In this document: positions 16,824 through 25,610 of the stretch, piece by piece
Position numbering within the stretch: position 1 is the stretch's first letter
Layout of the letters: each line of letters begins with the position of its first letter
Assembly (NCBI RefSeq): GCF_019428685.1
Contig: NZ_CP080096.1
Coordinates: forward strand, 1,674,001-1,738,000
Length of the DNA stretch: 64,000 bases
Direction of reading: 5' to 3'
From: Paraburkholderia edwinii
GTDB lineage: Bacteria > Pseudomonadota > Gammaproteobacteria > Burkholderiales > Burkholderiaceae
The notes under the pieces: model-generated
The model's database searches: none
The model's input: the letters and a program-made list of their open reading frames with translations, nothing else
Told to the model about the DNA's origin: nothing
Translations under genes and position numbers: made by a program

Positions 16824-17665
16824 TGCGGGTTCCTGCCTTTGCCTTGAGTGCCTTGAGTGCGGAGCGTCGCGGCCGCGCGTTCGAGCGCGACGCGATGTAC
16901 CTGGTATTCGTAGCTGCCCGATTCGAGGCCCGCGTCGAGCAGATGCGGTTCGAGTGCGGTGGGCGTTGGAGCGTCGATCAAGGCGCGTGCGTCTGCGATC
17001 AGGTGAGGCGGGCCGTCGAGCGCGCCGATCACCGCGCGGCACACGCCGGCCGCCGGATCGTCGATAAAGAGCGCGATCGCTTCCGCGAATTCACCGGGCT
17101 TGCGGTTGAACTTGTAGTAGCTCCAGCGTGCGTTAGCCATCAGCTTCCGGATGCGCACGCCGGTCAGCAACTCGTCGGGTTCGAGCGCGGTCGTGAACGC
17201 GCCGGACATCCAGTCGGCGCTTTTGACGACGCGCTCGCCTTGCGCGCCCGCGACAAGGAAATCCGCATCGAGTCCGCACATCACATTGATCCAGTCCGCG
17301 GCCGGGTCGGCATGCGCGAGACTGCCGCCGAGCGTGCCGCGATTGCGCACCGCGCGATAGGCGATGCCGCGCGCAACGTGGGGCATCAGGCCTTGCGTGT
17401 AGTCGTCGACTGCGCGGTCTTCGATTTGCGCGTGCGTAATGCCCGCTCCCAGTACGCCGTGCGCGCCTTCGTCGCGGCATGCGCGCAACGCGGCAATGCC
17501 GCGCACATCGACAAGCTGCTCCGGCTGCGCGAAACGCAGGTTCATCATCGGGCCGAGCGACTGACTGCCGGCGACGAATTTCGCCATGCCGGCGCTGGCT
17601 GCAACGAGGCGTACCGCGTCGTCGTAGTCCTGCGGCTTTTCGTAGTCGAATACGGCGGCTTTCAT
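16820..17665 (-). CDS. Molybdenum hydroxylase FAD subunit (CoxM-type)
   Basis: A 281-residue FAD-binding subunit of the xanthine dehydrogenase family. The FAD contacts are visible at residues about 32-40 (AGSQSLGPMMNLR) and about 105-122 (TLGGSLAHADPAADW). It accepts electrons from the iron-sulfur subunit. It is translationally coupled on both sides (ATGA with the large subunit upstream and the small subunit downstream), so the enzyme is an L-M-S type three-subunit hydroxylase. Confidence 0.92.
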   Translation of the reverse strand: MKAAVFDYEKPQDYDDAVRLVAASAGMAKFVAGSQSLGPMMNLRFAQPEQLVDVRGIAALRACRDEGAHGVLGAGITHAQIEDRAVDDYTQGLMPHVARGIAYRAVRNRGTLGGSLAHADPAADWINVMCGLDADFLVAGAQGERVVKSADWMSGAFTTALEPDELLTGVRIRKLMANARWSYYKFNRKPGEFAEAIALFIDDPAAGVCRAVIGALDGPPHLIADARALIDAPTPTALEPHLLDAGLESGSYEYQVHRVALERAAATLRTQGTQGKGRNPQ

Positions 17666-20088
17666 GCGGTCACTCCTTTCGCGGCATTGTGGTGCGCTGC
17701 GCCCGCTCGCGCGATCGCTTCGAGCACGGCGCGCGGCGAGAGCGGCAGGCGCGTGACTTCGGCGCCCAGGGGTCGCAGCGCATCGTTGACCGCATTCGCC
17801 AGCGCGGCGGTCGAGCCGATTGCGCCCGATTCGCCGATGCCTTTCTGGCCGAACTCGGTATAGGGAGCCGGCGTTTCCATATGTTCGATGCGGATCGGCG
17901 GCACCTCGGTCGCGCCGGGCAGCAGATAGTCGGCGAGCGTCGATGCGAGCGGCTGGCCGTCTTCGCTGTACGGCATCGCTTCGTAGAGCGCGGTGCCGAT
18001 GCCTTGCGCGGCGCCGCCGTACACCTGGCCGTCGACGACCATCGGATTGATCAGCACGCCGCCGTCTTCGACGATTACATAGTCGAGAATTTCCGTGAGC
18101 CCGAGCGCGGTATCGACCGCCACGACGACCGCATGGCACGCATAGCTGAAGGTGCCGGTATCGCGCTTCGCCTGATACGAGGTCGCGACTTCGAGTCCGC
18201 GCGGATCGACGTCGGGCGGTAGCAGTTGCGGTTTGAGGTACCACGTGTGCGCGATCTGCTCGAGCGCGCACGTTGCGCCATTGGGACTGACCACGGCGCC
18301 GTGCTGCCAGCTCACATCTTCCACCGGCGTTTTCAGCAGCCATGCGCCGATCTTCAGCAGGCGTTGCCTGAGCTCTTTCGCTGCCTGTCCGACCGCGCCG
18401 CCCGCCATCACGATCGAGCGCGAGCCCCAGGTGCCGGTCGAGTAGGGCGTGACGCCGGTGTCGCCGAGCACGATGCGCACGCGCTCCGTATCGATGCCGA
18501 GCACGTCGTGCGCGATCTGCGCGAGCGTCGTCTCCATGCTCTGGCCGTGCGAGTGGACGCCCGCGCGCACTTCGAGCACGCCGTCGGGCGTCAGGCGCAG
18601 CACGGCGGGCTCGCGGCCCGGCACCATCGGGATGCCCCAGCCGTGATAAACGGAGGTGCCGTGCGCGCCCTGTTCGCAGAACACCGCGATGCCGAAGCCG
18701 ATCCGGCGCCCGTCCGCTTCGCCGCGCCGCTGCCGCGCGCGCACCGCGGGCAGATCGATGGCGGCGACCGCGCGGCGCACCGCTTCCGGATAGTCCCCGC
18801 TATCGAAATGCTTGTTCGTGATGTTGTCGAACGGCATTTCGTGCGGCTCGACGAGATTGCGCAGCCGCACTTCATGCGGCTCCAGGCCGGCGGCCACCGC
18901 GATCGTGTCCATCATCGTTTCAATCGCATAGCAGACGCCCGTGCGCGCGACACCCCGATACGGCAGAATCGGCGGCTTGTTCGTCGCGACCGACCATGTG
19001 CGGCAGCGATAGCGGTCCATCTTGTACGGGCCCGGCAGAATGCTGCCGACTTGCGCCGCTTCGAGGCACGCGGAAAACGGATACGACGAGTAGGCACCCG
19101 AATCGACGGTCGCTTCGCATTCGACGGCGATGAGACGCCCGTCGCGGTCCGCATACGCGGTGATGTCGTAGTCGTGCTCGCGGCAATTTGCGTTCGCGGT
19201 CAGTTGCTCGCGGCGATCTTCGATCCAGCGGATCGGCCGCTCGAGCTGCATCGCGAGCCAGCCGCAGCACACTTCTTCAGGCAGCAGAATGCCTTTGTAA
19301 CCGAAGCCGCCGCCCACGTCGGGCGCGATGACGCGCACCTGGCCTTCGTCGAGATCGAGACACTGTGCGAGACCCGTGCGCGTGATATGCGGCATCTGCG
19401 CCGAGGTGTGGACGATCAGTTGCGCGAGCCGCCTGTCCCAGTGCGCAACGACGCCGCGGCCTTCCATCGGCGCCATGCTCTGGCGCGAGGTGCGCAGCTT
19501 GCGCTGTACGCGGATCGGCGCGGTGCGGCGGATTCCGTCGAGGTCGATCGCCGTCTCGGGGGCGGTTTTTGTGTGTGTGTCGACGAAGGTTTCGAGGAAC
19601 ACGTTGTCGCCCCAATGCTCGTGCACGAGCGCCGAGCCTTCGCGGCGCGCATCGAGCATATCGACGACCGCGGGCAATTCCTCGAAGTCCACGAACACCT
19701 GCGCGGCGATATCTTCGGCTTCGGCGCGCGTGGCGGCGACGCACATCGCGATCATTTCGCCTACCTGACGAACCTTGCCGTGCGCGAGAACGGGCTGCTC
19801 CGACGACTTGAAGCCCGGCAGCCCCGAGTTGGCGACAATCGGTTGCACGCCGTCGAGATCGGCATGCGTATAAACCGCGTGCTCGAAGCCCGCGGGTTTT
19901 TCGATGCCGACGATATGGCCGTGCGCAATCGGACTGCGCACGAACGCGACATCGAGCATGCCGACCATGCGGATATTGCCGACGTATTCGCCGCGCCCGT
20001 GCATGAAGCGCGCGTCTTCCTTGCGCTCGAGCGACGCGCCGATGCCTTGCGGGCGGTCGGACGGTTGCCTGACGGGTCGTTTGATCAT
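17662..20088 (-). CDS. Molybdenum hydroxylase large subunit (CoxL-like, not CO dehydrogenase)
   Basis: An 808-residue molybdopterin-binding catalytic subunit. Family motifs include GGGFGYKG at about residue 258, the active-site loop P376-Y-R-G-V-A-R, and the catalytic glutamate E753 in GQKGIGESG. True form I CO dehydrogenase has AYxCSFR with a copper-binding Cys in this loop; that Cys is absent, so CO oxidation is unlikely. Such form II enzymes hydroxylate N-heterocycles or aldehydes. The neighbours (amidohydrolase, carbamoyl and ureide enzymes) favour an N-heterocycle. The substrate cannot be read from the sequence. Confidence 0.92.
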   Translation of the reverse strand: MIKRPVRQPSDRPQGIGASLERKEDARFMHGRGEYVGNIRMVGMLDVAFVRSPIAHGHIVGIEKPAGFEHAVYTHADLDGVQPIVANSGLPGFKSSEQPVLAHGKVRQVGEMIAMCVAATRAEAEDIAAQVFVDFEELPAVVDMLDARREGSALVHEHWGDNVFLETFVDTHTKTAPETAIDLDGIRRTAPIRVQRKLRTSRQSMAPMEGRGVVAHWDRRLAQLIVHTSAQMPHITRTGLAQCLDLDEGQVRVIAPDVGGGFGYKGILLPEEVCCGWLAMQLERPIRWIEDRREQLTANANCREHDYDITAYADRDGRLIAVECEATVDSGAYSSYPFSACLEAAQVGSILPGPYKMDRYRCRTWSVATNKPPILPYRGVARTGVCYAIETMMDTIAVAAGLEPHEVRLRNLVEPHEMPFDNITNKHFDSGDYPEAVRRAVAAIDLPAVRARQRRGEADGRRIGFGIAVFCEQGAHGTSVYHGWGIPMVPGREPAVLRLTPDGVLEVRAGVHSHGQSMETTLAQIAHDVLGIDTERVRIVLGDTGVTPYSTGTWGSRSIVMAGGAVGQAAKELRQRLLKIGAWLLKTPVEDVSWQHGAVVSPNGATCALEQIAHTWYLKPQLLPPDVDPRGLEVATSYQAKRDTGTFSYACHAVVVAVDTALGLTEILDYVIVEDGGVLINPMVVDGQVYGGAAQGIGTALYEAMPYSEDGQPLASTLADYLLPGATEVPPIRIEHMETPAPYTEFGQKGIGESGAIGSTAALANAVNDALRPLGAEVTRLPLSPRAVLEAIARAGAAHHNAAKGVTA

Positions 20089-20149
20089 CTGTGGTGTTCC
20101 TTGCGGCGTGATGTGTTTAAAGCCGTGTTAACGCGAAAACCGCTGGCGC

Positions 20150-21412
20150 TTAAGCGGCCCGGGCGAGCGGCAGGCTCGGCGAGTTCGCGTCGTAGCGCAC
20201 GCCGTCGCGCACGCAGAGCACCGGTGTCAGCATCCGGTCGGTAACGATCTGCGTGCCTTCGTTGTCTTCGAGCACCCAGCGGCCGCGGCGGTCTTCGAGC
20301 ACGCTGATGTCGGCCACGCCGCCCACTTTCAGGGTACCGAGCTCGCCTTCCATGCCGACCATGCGCGCCGCGTTCGACGTCACCATCCGCACGACGTGGT
20401 CGAGCGGCAGGCCGAGCGCGAGCATGCTCGTCATCGCACTGACGAGACTGAACTGCGTGCGACCGAGAAACGAGTGTTCTTCGTCCGGGTGGCTATCGGG
20501 CGTGCCCGCGGGCGCCGGCACGTGCGTGTTGTAGCCGTGCATATCGGCGCCGAGCGTGTCGGGTACGACGCCCGCGTCGAGCACGATGCGCGCGGTTTTC
20601 AAGCTGAAGTGCGAGCCGTGGCCGACGTCCACTTTCAGCCCACGCGCGATCGCTTCGGGCACGAGCGGATGCAGCTTGCCGTTTTCTTCGACGAAGCCGC
20701 CCGGATGCCGGCTGAACGGGTGCGCGAGGATATCGCCGGGCTTCAGCGTTTCGACGACCTGATTGAAGATCGAATCCGGATTGACGGGCAGGCTGCCGCT
20801 TTCAGGCTTTGGCCATAGCTGCCCGAAATGGATATACACGGGCAGTTGCGCATCGCGGCCGATCTGCGATGCGATCTTCATGACGTTGAGGCCCCAGCGC
20901 GCAAAGCCGCCTATTTCGGCGTGCGCCTTTACGCCTTTTACGAGGTCCGCGTTCGCCTGCGCGGCTTTCACGGTCGCGGACGCATCGAGACATTCGGGGC
21001 GGTAAAGCTCGGGGTAGTAGTGCCCTTCGAGCCCGCCGACGATATACGCGGAAATAAACGCGAGCACGCGCGTTTTCGACGGTTCGGCGATAAAGCTGCG
21101 AAACCCCGGAATCGTGATGCAACTCGGGCCGCCCTGATCGACGAGCGTCGTAACCCCCGAGCGCACGCCGCACATATCGGCGTTGAGCCCGAAGCGTCCG
21201 GTCACATACTGATAGACGTGCGCGTGCGTATCGATCAGGCCCGGCAGCACGAGCCGGTCCTTGCAGTCGATGATTTCGGCAATCGGCGCAGTGGCGGCGA
21301 GGTTGGGGCCGATCGCGGCAATGCGCGGGCCGTCGACAAGAATGTCGAGTGTCGCGTCGAGACCGGCTGCGGGATCGATCACTCGGCCGCCTTTCAGTAG
21401 AACCTGGGTCAT
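20150..21412 (-). CDS. Amidohydrolase/deacetylase-family metal hydrolase (cyclic amide type)
   Basis: A 420-residue amidohydrolase-superfamily enzyme. Metal ligands are suggested by DTHAHVY at about residue 60, VKAHAEIG, ILAHPFSRH, DVGHGSHFS and GADMHGYN. The superfamily includes dihydroorotase, hydantoinase and allantoinase, which open cyclic amide rings. First gene of the leftward operon, 61 bp before the hydroxylase large subunit; the start at 21412 follows a 425-bp control region. In context it would open the ring made by the hydroxylase; this is an inference. Confidence 0.82.
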   Translation of the reverse strand: MTQVLLKGGRVIDPAAGLDATLDILVDGPRIAAIGPNLAATAPIAEIIDCKDRLVLPGLIDTHAHVYQYVTGRFGLNADMCGVRSGVTTLVDQGGPSCITIPGFRSFIAEPSKTRVLAFISAYIVGGLEGHYYPELYRPECLDASATVKAAQANADLVKGVKAHAEIGGFARWGLNVMKIASQIGRDAQLPVYIHFGQLWPKPESGSLPVNPDSIFNQVVETLKPGDILAHPFSRHPGGFVEENGKLHPLVPEAIARGLKVDVGHGSHFSLKTARIVLDAGVVPDTLGADMHGYNTHVPAPAGTPDSHPDEEHSFLGRTQFSLVSAMTSMLALGLPLDHVVRMVTSNAARMVGMEGELGTLKVGGVADISVLEDRRGRWVLEDNEGTQIVTDRMLTPVLCVRDGVRYDANSPSLPLARAA

Positions 21413-21837
21413 AGCGGATATCGGGCTGGTTGGCTGGGTGGGGAAATGCGTGGTGTACCGCAAATACCATGCCGGTTTCCGCGAGGGACGGGAGAAGTAC
21501 CTGAATAGCCGCAACGTCATGCGGTGTTCGAGGGTCCGCGCGGCATTTGCATGGAGATGCTTCGGCATGCTGCCGGCCTGCTCTCGACGCCTGCATGGTG
21601 CGGTCGCGCACCGGATCAAGGCGCTGCGCATGATTATGGTGAATTGTGTGGTGTACCCCGAGTATTTATTCGGGCGCGCGGATTCGCTAGAATGCAGCGC
21701 ATCCGTGTGCCGCGTTTGCGTTGCGCGGCTGTGCGTTCGCGAGTGCGCGGGCGGCGGGTTTGCCAGTGGTTTTTCCGGCGAGTCTGTCAGTGGATTTGCC
21801 AGTGGGTTTTCCAGCGAGTTTGCCAGGACAGAAATCA
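21413..21837. promoter_or_regulatory. Divergent control region of hydroxylase operon and second MarR gene
   Basis: The element TGGTGTACC with similar flanks (TGYGTGGTGTACCSCRARTA) occurs at 21451-21459 and 21649-21657. In the first copy it is part of an inverted repeat TGGT-N11-ACCA (21451-21469). One copy lies 40 bp from the operon start and the other about 190 bp from the MarR start. These are good candidates for MarR operators. A small hairpin GGTGCG/CGCACC is at 21597-21612. Confidence 0.5.
21759..21827 (+). repeat. 24-bp imperfect direct repeats in the MarR leader
   Basis: TTTGCCAGTGG starts a 24-bp unit at 21759-21782 that recurs with two mismatches at 21795-21818 (period 36). A partial third copy, TTTGCCAGGA at 21819-21828, contains the ribosome site of the MarR gene. 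The repeats could affect translation or mark a local duplication. Confidence 0.7.
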
Positions 21838-22365
21838 ATGTCGACTACGATCAACGATGAAACCGATTCGCGCTCGGTGCGCGAAGCACTTGAGGCATGG
21901 CAGGCGCGCTCGCCGCTGTTTAGCCGGCCCGGCTTTCTGATTCGCCGCATGCATCAGATTCACGGCTTTCTGTTTGCCGAGGAAACGGCGCAATTCGATG
22001 TGACGCCCGTGCAATACAGCCTGCTCACGGCGCTCGACGCGCTCGGCGAGATCGATCAGAACTCGCTCGCGATCGAAATCGGGCTCGAGCGTTCGAGCGT
22101 GGCCGAGGTCATGCCGCGTCTCGAAGGGCGCGGGCTGATCGAGCGCCGCCAGGCCGACTACGACCGGCGCGTGAAGCTGGTCAAGCTGACGCGCCAGGGC
22201 AAGCGCCTCGTCGCGAAGATGGCGCCCGCCGTGCAGCGCGCGCACGACCGCACGATCGAGCATTTGCCGCCCGACGAGCGCGATCTGTTTATGCTGCAGC
22301 TGATCCGGCTCGTCGAGGCGAACAACGCGAACAGCGTGGTGCCGTTCCGGTTGCCGCAGGATTGA
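21838..22365 (+). CDS. MarR-family regulator (NicR-like), second copy
   Basis: A 175-residue winged-helix protein with the same FLIRRMHQIHGFLFAEE signature as the regulator at 11743. Helix-turn-helix is at about residues 75-97 (SLAIEIGLERSSVAEVMPRL) with wing RRQADYDRRVKLVKLT. It is divergent from the leftward operon, consistent with autoregulation and repression of the pathway. The start follows AGGA by 8 bases. Two regulators of one type suggest separate control of import and breakdown. Confidence 0.85.
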   Translation: MSTTINDETDSRSVREALEAWQARSPLFSRPGFLIRRMHQIHGFLFAEETAQFDVTPVQYSLLTALDALGEIDQNSLAIEIGLERSSVAEVMPRLEGRGLIERRQADYDRRVKLVKLTRQGKRLVAKMAPAVQRAHDRTIEHLPPDERDLFMLQLIRLVEANNANSVVPFRLPQD

Positions 22366-22433
22366 TTGAGTGGAAAGCACCCGCGCGGCTCAGCGATAAC
22401 GCAGCCACGCGGTTAAGTGCGCACGCGGCTACG

Positions 22434-23165
22434 TTATGCGAGCACCGCGAATTCCACTTCCACCGGATGCAACGCGTTGATCGGCACGATATCTTGCGGA
22501 CATGCGGAAAACACAAACACGCAATCCATCGCGGCCTTGATATCGACGTAGTCGCCGGCCTTCGACACGGCCGGCAGCCATTCGATCGAGTAATCGGACT
22601 TCACCGGAATATTCATCCACAGGTTGAACGGTTGCGGCACTTCGCGTGCGCGCAGGCCGATTGCCTTGAGCGCGAGCCGCATATTGTCCGCGCAATTGTC
22701 GTGATAGCCGGTTACGCCGAGGTTCTTGTAGCGGTGCAGGTCGCAGGCGGCGATCAGCGTGTCGTGCACACCCGGCGATGTGTCGGCGGTCAGTTCCGCG
22801 ATCGGGCGGCGCTGGTTCGTCACAAGCGGATCGCCCACCTGCGGAATCACCTTGTCGATATAGGCGCGCGTGTGCTCGAACGACAGAAACTCGTTCAGAT
22901 GCGCGGCGTTGAAGATCCACGTATCGCAGACCTGTGTGCCGTGCGTGTTCGTCACGCGGATCGTTTGGCCCGCTTTCACGCGCACCGCGCGGCCGCAGCG
23001 CGCGGGAACCGTGTAGGTGCGGCCCGGCTCGGGCGTGCCGTCGGCGGAAATCGGCTCATGCAGCGTGGCGTTTTCGCCGAGCGCCGTGCCGTTGTCGTCA
23101 TGCGTGTGCGTGTGGGATTGCGCTTGCGTTGGGGTCTCGGTAGCGGTCAGGGTCGTGGTGGTCAT
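22434..23165 (-). CDS. DUF1989 (urea-carboxylase-associated) protein
   Basis: A 243-residue protein. A Thr/His-rich leader is followed by the DUF1989 domain: VRVKAGQTIRVTNTHGTQVCDTWIFN, SPGVHDTLIAACDLHRYKNL, DNCADNMRLAL and PFNLWMNIPV. The family is metal-binding and occurs next to urea carboxylase and allophanate hydrolase genes, where its reaction is not settled. Here it sits 89 bp downstream of an M20 carbamoyl hydrolase. Urea carboxylase itself is not in the window. Confidence 0.85.
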   Translation of the reverse strand: MTTTTLTATETPTQAQSHTHTHDDNGTALGENATLHEPISADGTPEPGRTYTVPARCGRAVRVKAGQTIRVTNTHGTQVCDTWIFNAAHLNEFLSFEHTRAYIDKVIPQVGDPLVTNQRRPIAELTADTSPGVHDTLIAACDLHRYKNLGVTGYHDNCADNMRLALKAIGLRAREVPQPFNLWMNIPVKSDYSIEWLPAVSKAGDYVDIKAAMDCVFVFSACPQDIVPINALHPVEVEFAVLA

Positions 23166-23254
23166 CGCGGGTTCCTTGGTGCGGGTGGTGTCCGGTTCGA
23201 AGAGCGTGTGTGTATCAGTGAATCAGTGGGCGGCTTGTGGCGCGGGTGGTGTTA

Positions 23255-24535
23255 TCAAGGCGCTTCGTTGCAAAGTTCGACGAGGCAATGTGCGAGCGCG
23301 CGCGTGCCCAGCACGAGGTGTTCGTCATCGGTTGCCTCGAGCGGGTTGTGACTGATGCCGTCGCGGCTCGGCACGAAGATCATCGCGGTCGCGCATTGCT
23401 TCGCCAGATGCAGCGCGTCGTGAAACGCACCGGAAACGATCGGCTGCGAGCGCACGCCTAACGCATCGCAGGCCGCGCGCACGCGCGAAATTGCGGAATC
23501 GGCGAAATGCACAGGCGGATGCTCGAATAGCGGTTCGAGATGCACGTCGGCGCCGTGCTGCGCGATGCACTCCGCGAGCGCTGCGTCAAAGCGCGCGAGC
23601 ACTGCGGGCTCCGGATGACGGAAGTCGACCGTGAACGTGACCGCCGACGGAATCGTGTTGATCGAGTTCGGCTCGATATGCCAACTGCCGAAGGTGATCC
23701 GCGCCGCGTCGCCGCCGAGTTCGAGCGCGAATGCTTCGATCGCGCCGCGCACGCGCACGGCGAGCGTCATCGCGTCGCGGCGCACCGCCATCGGCGTCGT
23801 GCCCGCATGTGCGGCCGCACCGGTGCAGCGGATCGAATGCCAGCGCACGCCCTGAATACCGGTTACCACGCCAAGTGGCGTTCCAGCCATTTCGAGCAGC
23901 GGCCCCTGTTCGATGTGCAGTTCGATAAATGCGTGGACGGCGCCCGGTGCACGTGTGGCGAGCGTGGGAAACGCGCTGCGATGCGCATCGAGCGTCGCGC
24001 CGAACGTGACGCCGGCCGCGTCGCTGACCGTGCGGAAGCCCTCGAGCCGCGACGGGTCGACGAAGGTGCTCGAGCCCATCGCGCCGGGCTGAAAGCGCGA
24101 GCCTTCCTCGTTGGTCCAGATCGCGACTTCGAGCGGGCGGCGCGTGCGGATATTTGCATCGGCCAGCGCGGCGAGGCATTCGAATCCGGCCAGCACACCG
24201 TACGCGCCGTCGAGCCGGCCGCCGGTCGGTTGCGTGTCGATATGGCTGCCGGTCATCACGGGCGGCAAGTCTTCGTTGCCCGCGCGGCGGAAAAACAGGT
24301 TCGCGCAGGCGTCGGTCGAGACCGTGCAGCCGAGTGCTTGCGCGCGTTCGATCAGGCCGCGCCGCGCGCTGAAGTCGAGCGCCGAAAGCGCGGGGCGGTC
24401 GACGCCGCCGTCGCTGCGCGCACCGATCGTTGCGAGCGCATCGATCGCGTCGGTCAGGCGGGCGGGGTCGACGTGTTCGGCTGCATCGTCGGCTGCACTT
24501 CGGGCGCTTGCCGTGTCGTAGGAGAGTTGGGTCAT
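23255..24535 (-). CDS. M20-family N-carbamoyl-amino-acid/allantoate amidohydrolase
   Basis: A 426-residue dinuclear metal hydrolase. Ligand motifs are GSHIDTQPTGGRLDG at about residue 95, TNEEGSRF, ELHIEQGPLLE and a C-terminal GISHNPLEATD. The family removes carbamoyl groups from N-carbamoyl amino acids, beta-ureidopropionate or allantoate. It probably forms a two-gene unit with the DUF1989 gene and acts after ring opening in the island pathway. Upstream, 298 bp separates it from a divergent cupin gene. Confidence 0.87.
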   Translation of the reverse strand: MTQLSYDTASARSAADDAAEHVDPARLTDAIDALATIGARSDGGVDRPALSALDFSARRGLIERAQALGCTVSTDACANLFFRRAGNEDLPPVMTGSHIDTQPTGGRLDGAYGVLAGFECLAALADANIRTRRPLEVAIWTNEEGSRFQPGAMGSSTFVDPSRLEGFRTVSDAAGVTFGATLDAHRSAFPTLATRAPGAVHAFIELHIEQGPLLEMAGTPLGVVTGIQGVRWHSIRCTGAAAHAGTTPMAVRRDAMTLAVRVRGAIEAFALELGGDAARITFGSWHIEPNSINTIPSAVTFTVDFRHPEPAVLARFDAALAECIAQHGADVHLEPLFEHPPVHFADSAISRVRAACDALGVRSQPIVSGAFHDALHLAKQCATAMIFVPSRDGISHNPLEATDDEHLVLGTRALAHCLVELCNEAP

Positions 24536-24833
24536 GTCGTTTGTGTGTCGGTGCGCCGCGGGCGCGTCGCGTGGCCGATCCGCTGAACGTCGTCTGGTTG
24601 CGAGTGCTGTTGTCGCATGATGTCGAGAGGCAAAAGCGGGCAAATGCGCGGGCGAAGCGCGCGGATCGGATGCCAGTTCAAGAATAGTGAAAGCGTGCGA
24701 TCGCTGTGCACGAATCGCACGAAGCGATGCTTCAAGCATGATGTATGCCGGAATGTCTGCCCGCGTGAGCGATGGCCCCGATATTTTTCGTCTAAGCTGA
24801 ACCGTCCTGATCGATCATCATGGAGAGCTTCGA

Positions 24834-25475
24834 ATGACCAACACGAAGCGCCGGCGCGTCAGCGCCGCGATCGCCGCGCGTGGGCTCGCCGGCGGTTTGT
24901 TGCCGGCTGCGTTGAGTCGCGCGGCGAGCGATGCGTCGGGCGACGCGTCTTTGTCTACGCCTCCCGTGCAGCCCGAAACGTTGAGCTTCGAACCCAACGG
25001 CTGGATTCCGAATAATCAGCGCTTGCCGGTGCTCGTTTATCGTGCGGCCGTGCCGATTTCGGGCAGCGACCCCGCGGCGTCGTTCGAGCAGGCGTTCGCG
25101 CGCAACGGCTGGCCGCCGCAATGGCGCAACGGCATTTACAGCTTTCACCATTTCCATCCGTCGACGCATGAGGTGCTCGGTTTCGCGGGCGGCAGCGCGC
25201 GGCTTGTGCTCGGCGGTCCCGACCCGATCGGGCGCGAGGTGCAAGTGAATGCGGGCGATGTCGTCGTGCTGCCGGCGGGCACCGGTCATTGCAAGCTCGA
25301 AGCGAGCGCGGATTTTCTCGTGGTCGGCGCGTATCCGCCCGATGAAGATATCGGTATCAGCCGTGTCGGTTTATCCGCGGCGCAGTTGCAGGCGATGCGG
25401 CAGGTCGTGTTTCCGGCGTCGGACCCGTTGACGGGGCGGGACGGGCCGCTGGCGAAGTTGTGGCGGACGGCGTGA
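24834..25475 (+). CDS. Secreted or periplasmic cupin-like protein
   Basis: A 213-residue protein with a basic N-terminus and hydrophobic stretch ([16 protein letters not shown]) that looks like a signal peptide. The cupin core has [13 protein letters not shown], and [18 protein letters not shown], giving the usual His ligands. It resembles RmlC-like cupins that are annotated as hypothetical. A GGAG site precedes the ATG. It is divergent from the M20 hydrolase; a link to the pathway is possible but unsupported. Confidence 0.72.
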   Translation: MTNTKRRRVSAAIAARGLAGGLLPAALSRAASDASGDASLSTPPVQPETLSFEPNGWIPNNQRLPVLVYRAAVPISGSDPAASFEQAFARNGWPPQWRNGIYSFHHFHPSTHEVLGFAGGSARLVLGGPDPIGREVQVNAGDVVVLPAGTGHCKLEASADFLVVGAYPPDEDIGISRVGLSAAQLQAMRQVVFPASDPLTGRDGPLAKLWRTA

Positions 25476-25610
25476 GTTCTTTCAGTGCCGATCGCGTGCT
25501 TCGAATACTCGCGCGGACGTGGGCGGCCTGAGTTTCGGCGGCGAGCACTCGCCAGCGATGGTGGGGCAGACGGTTTAGCAACACCGTGGCTCGAGGCGAG
25601 TTCTCGCGCG

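Noticed and set aside
17662..20088. CO dehydrogenase operon
   Set aside because: The large subunit lacks the CSFR active-site Cys, and the neighbours are ureide and amide enzymes, not CO dehydrogenase maturation genes.
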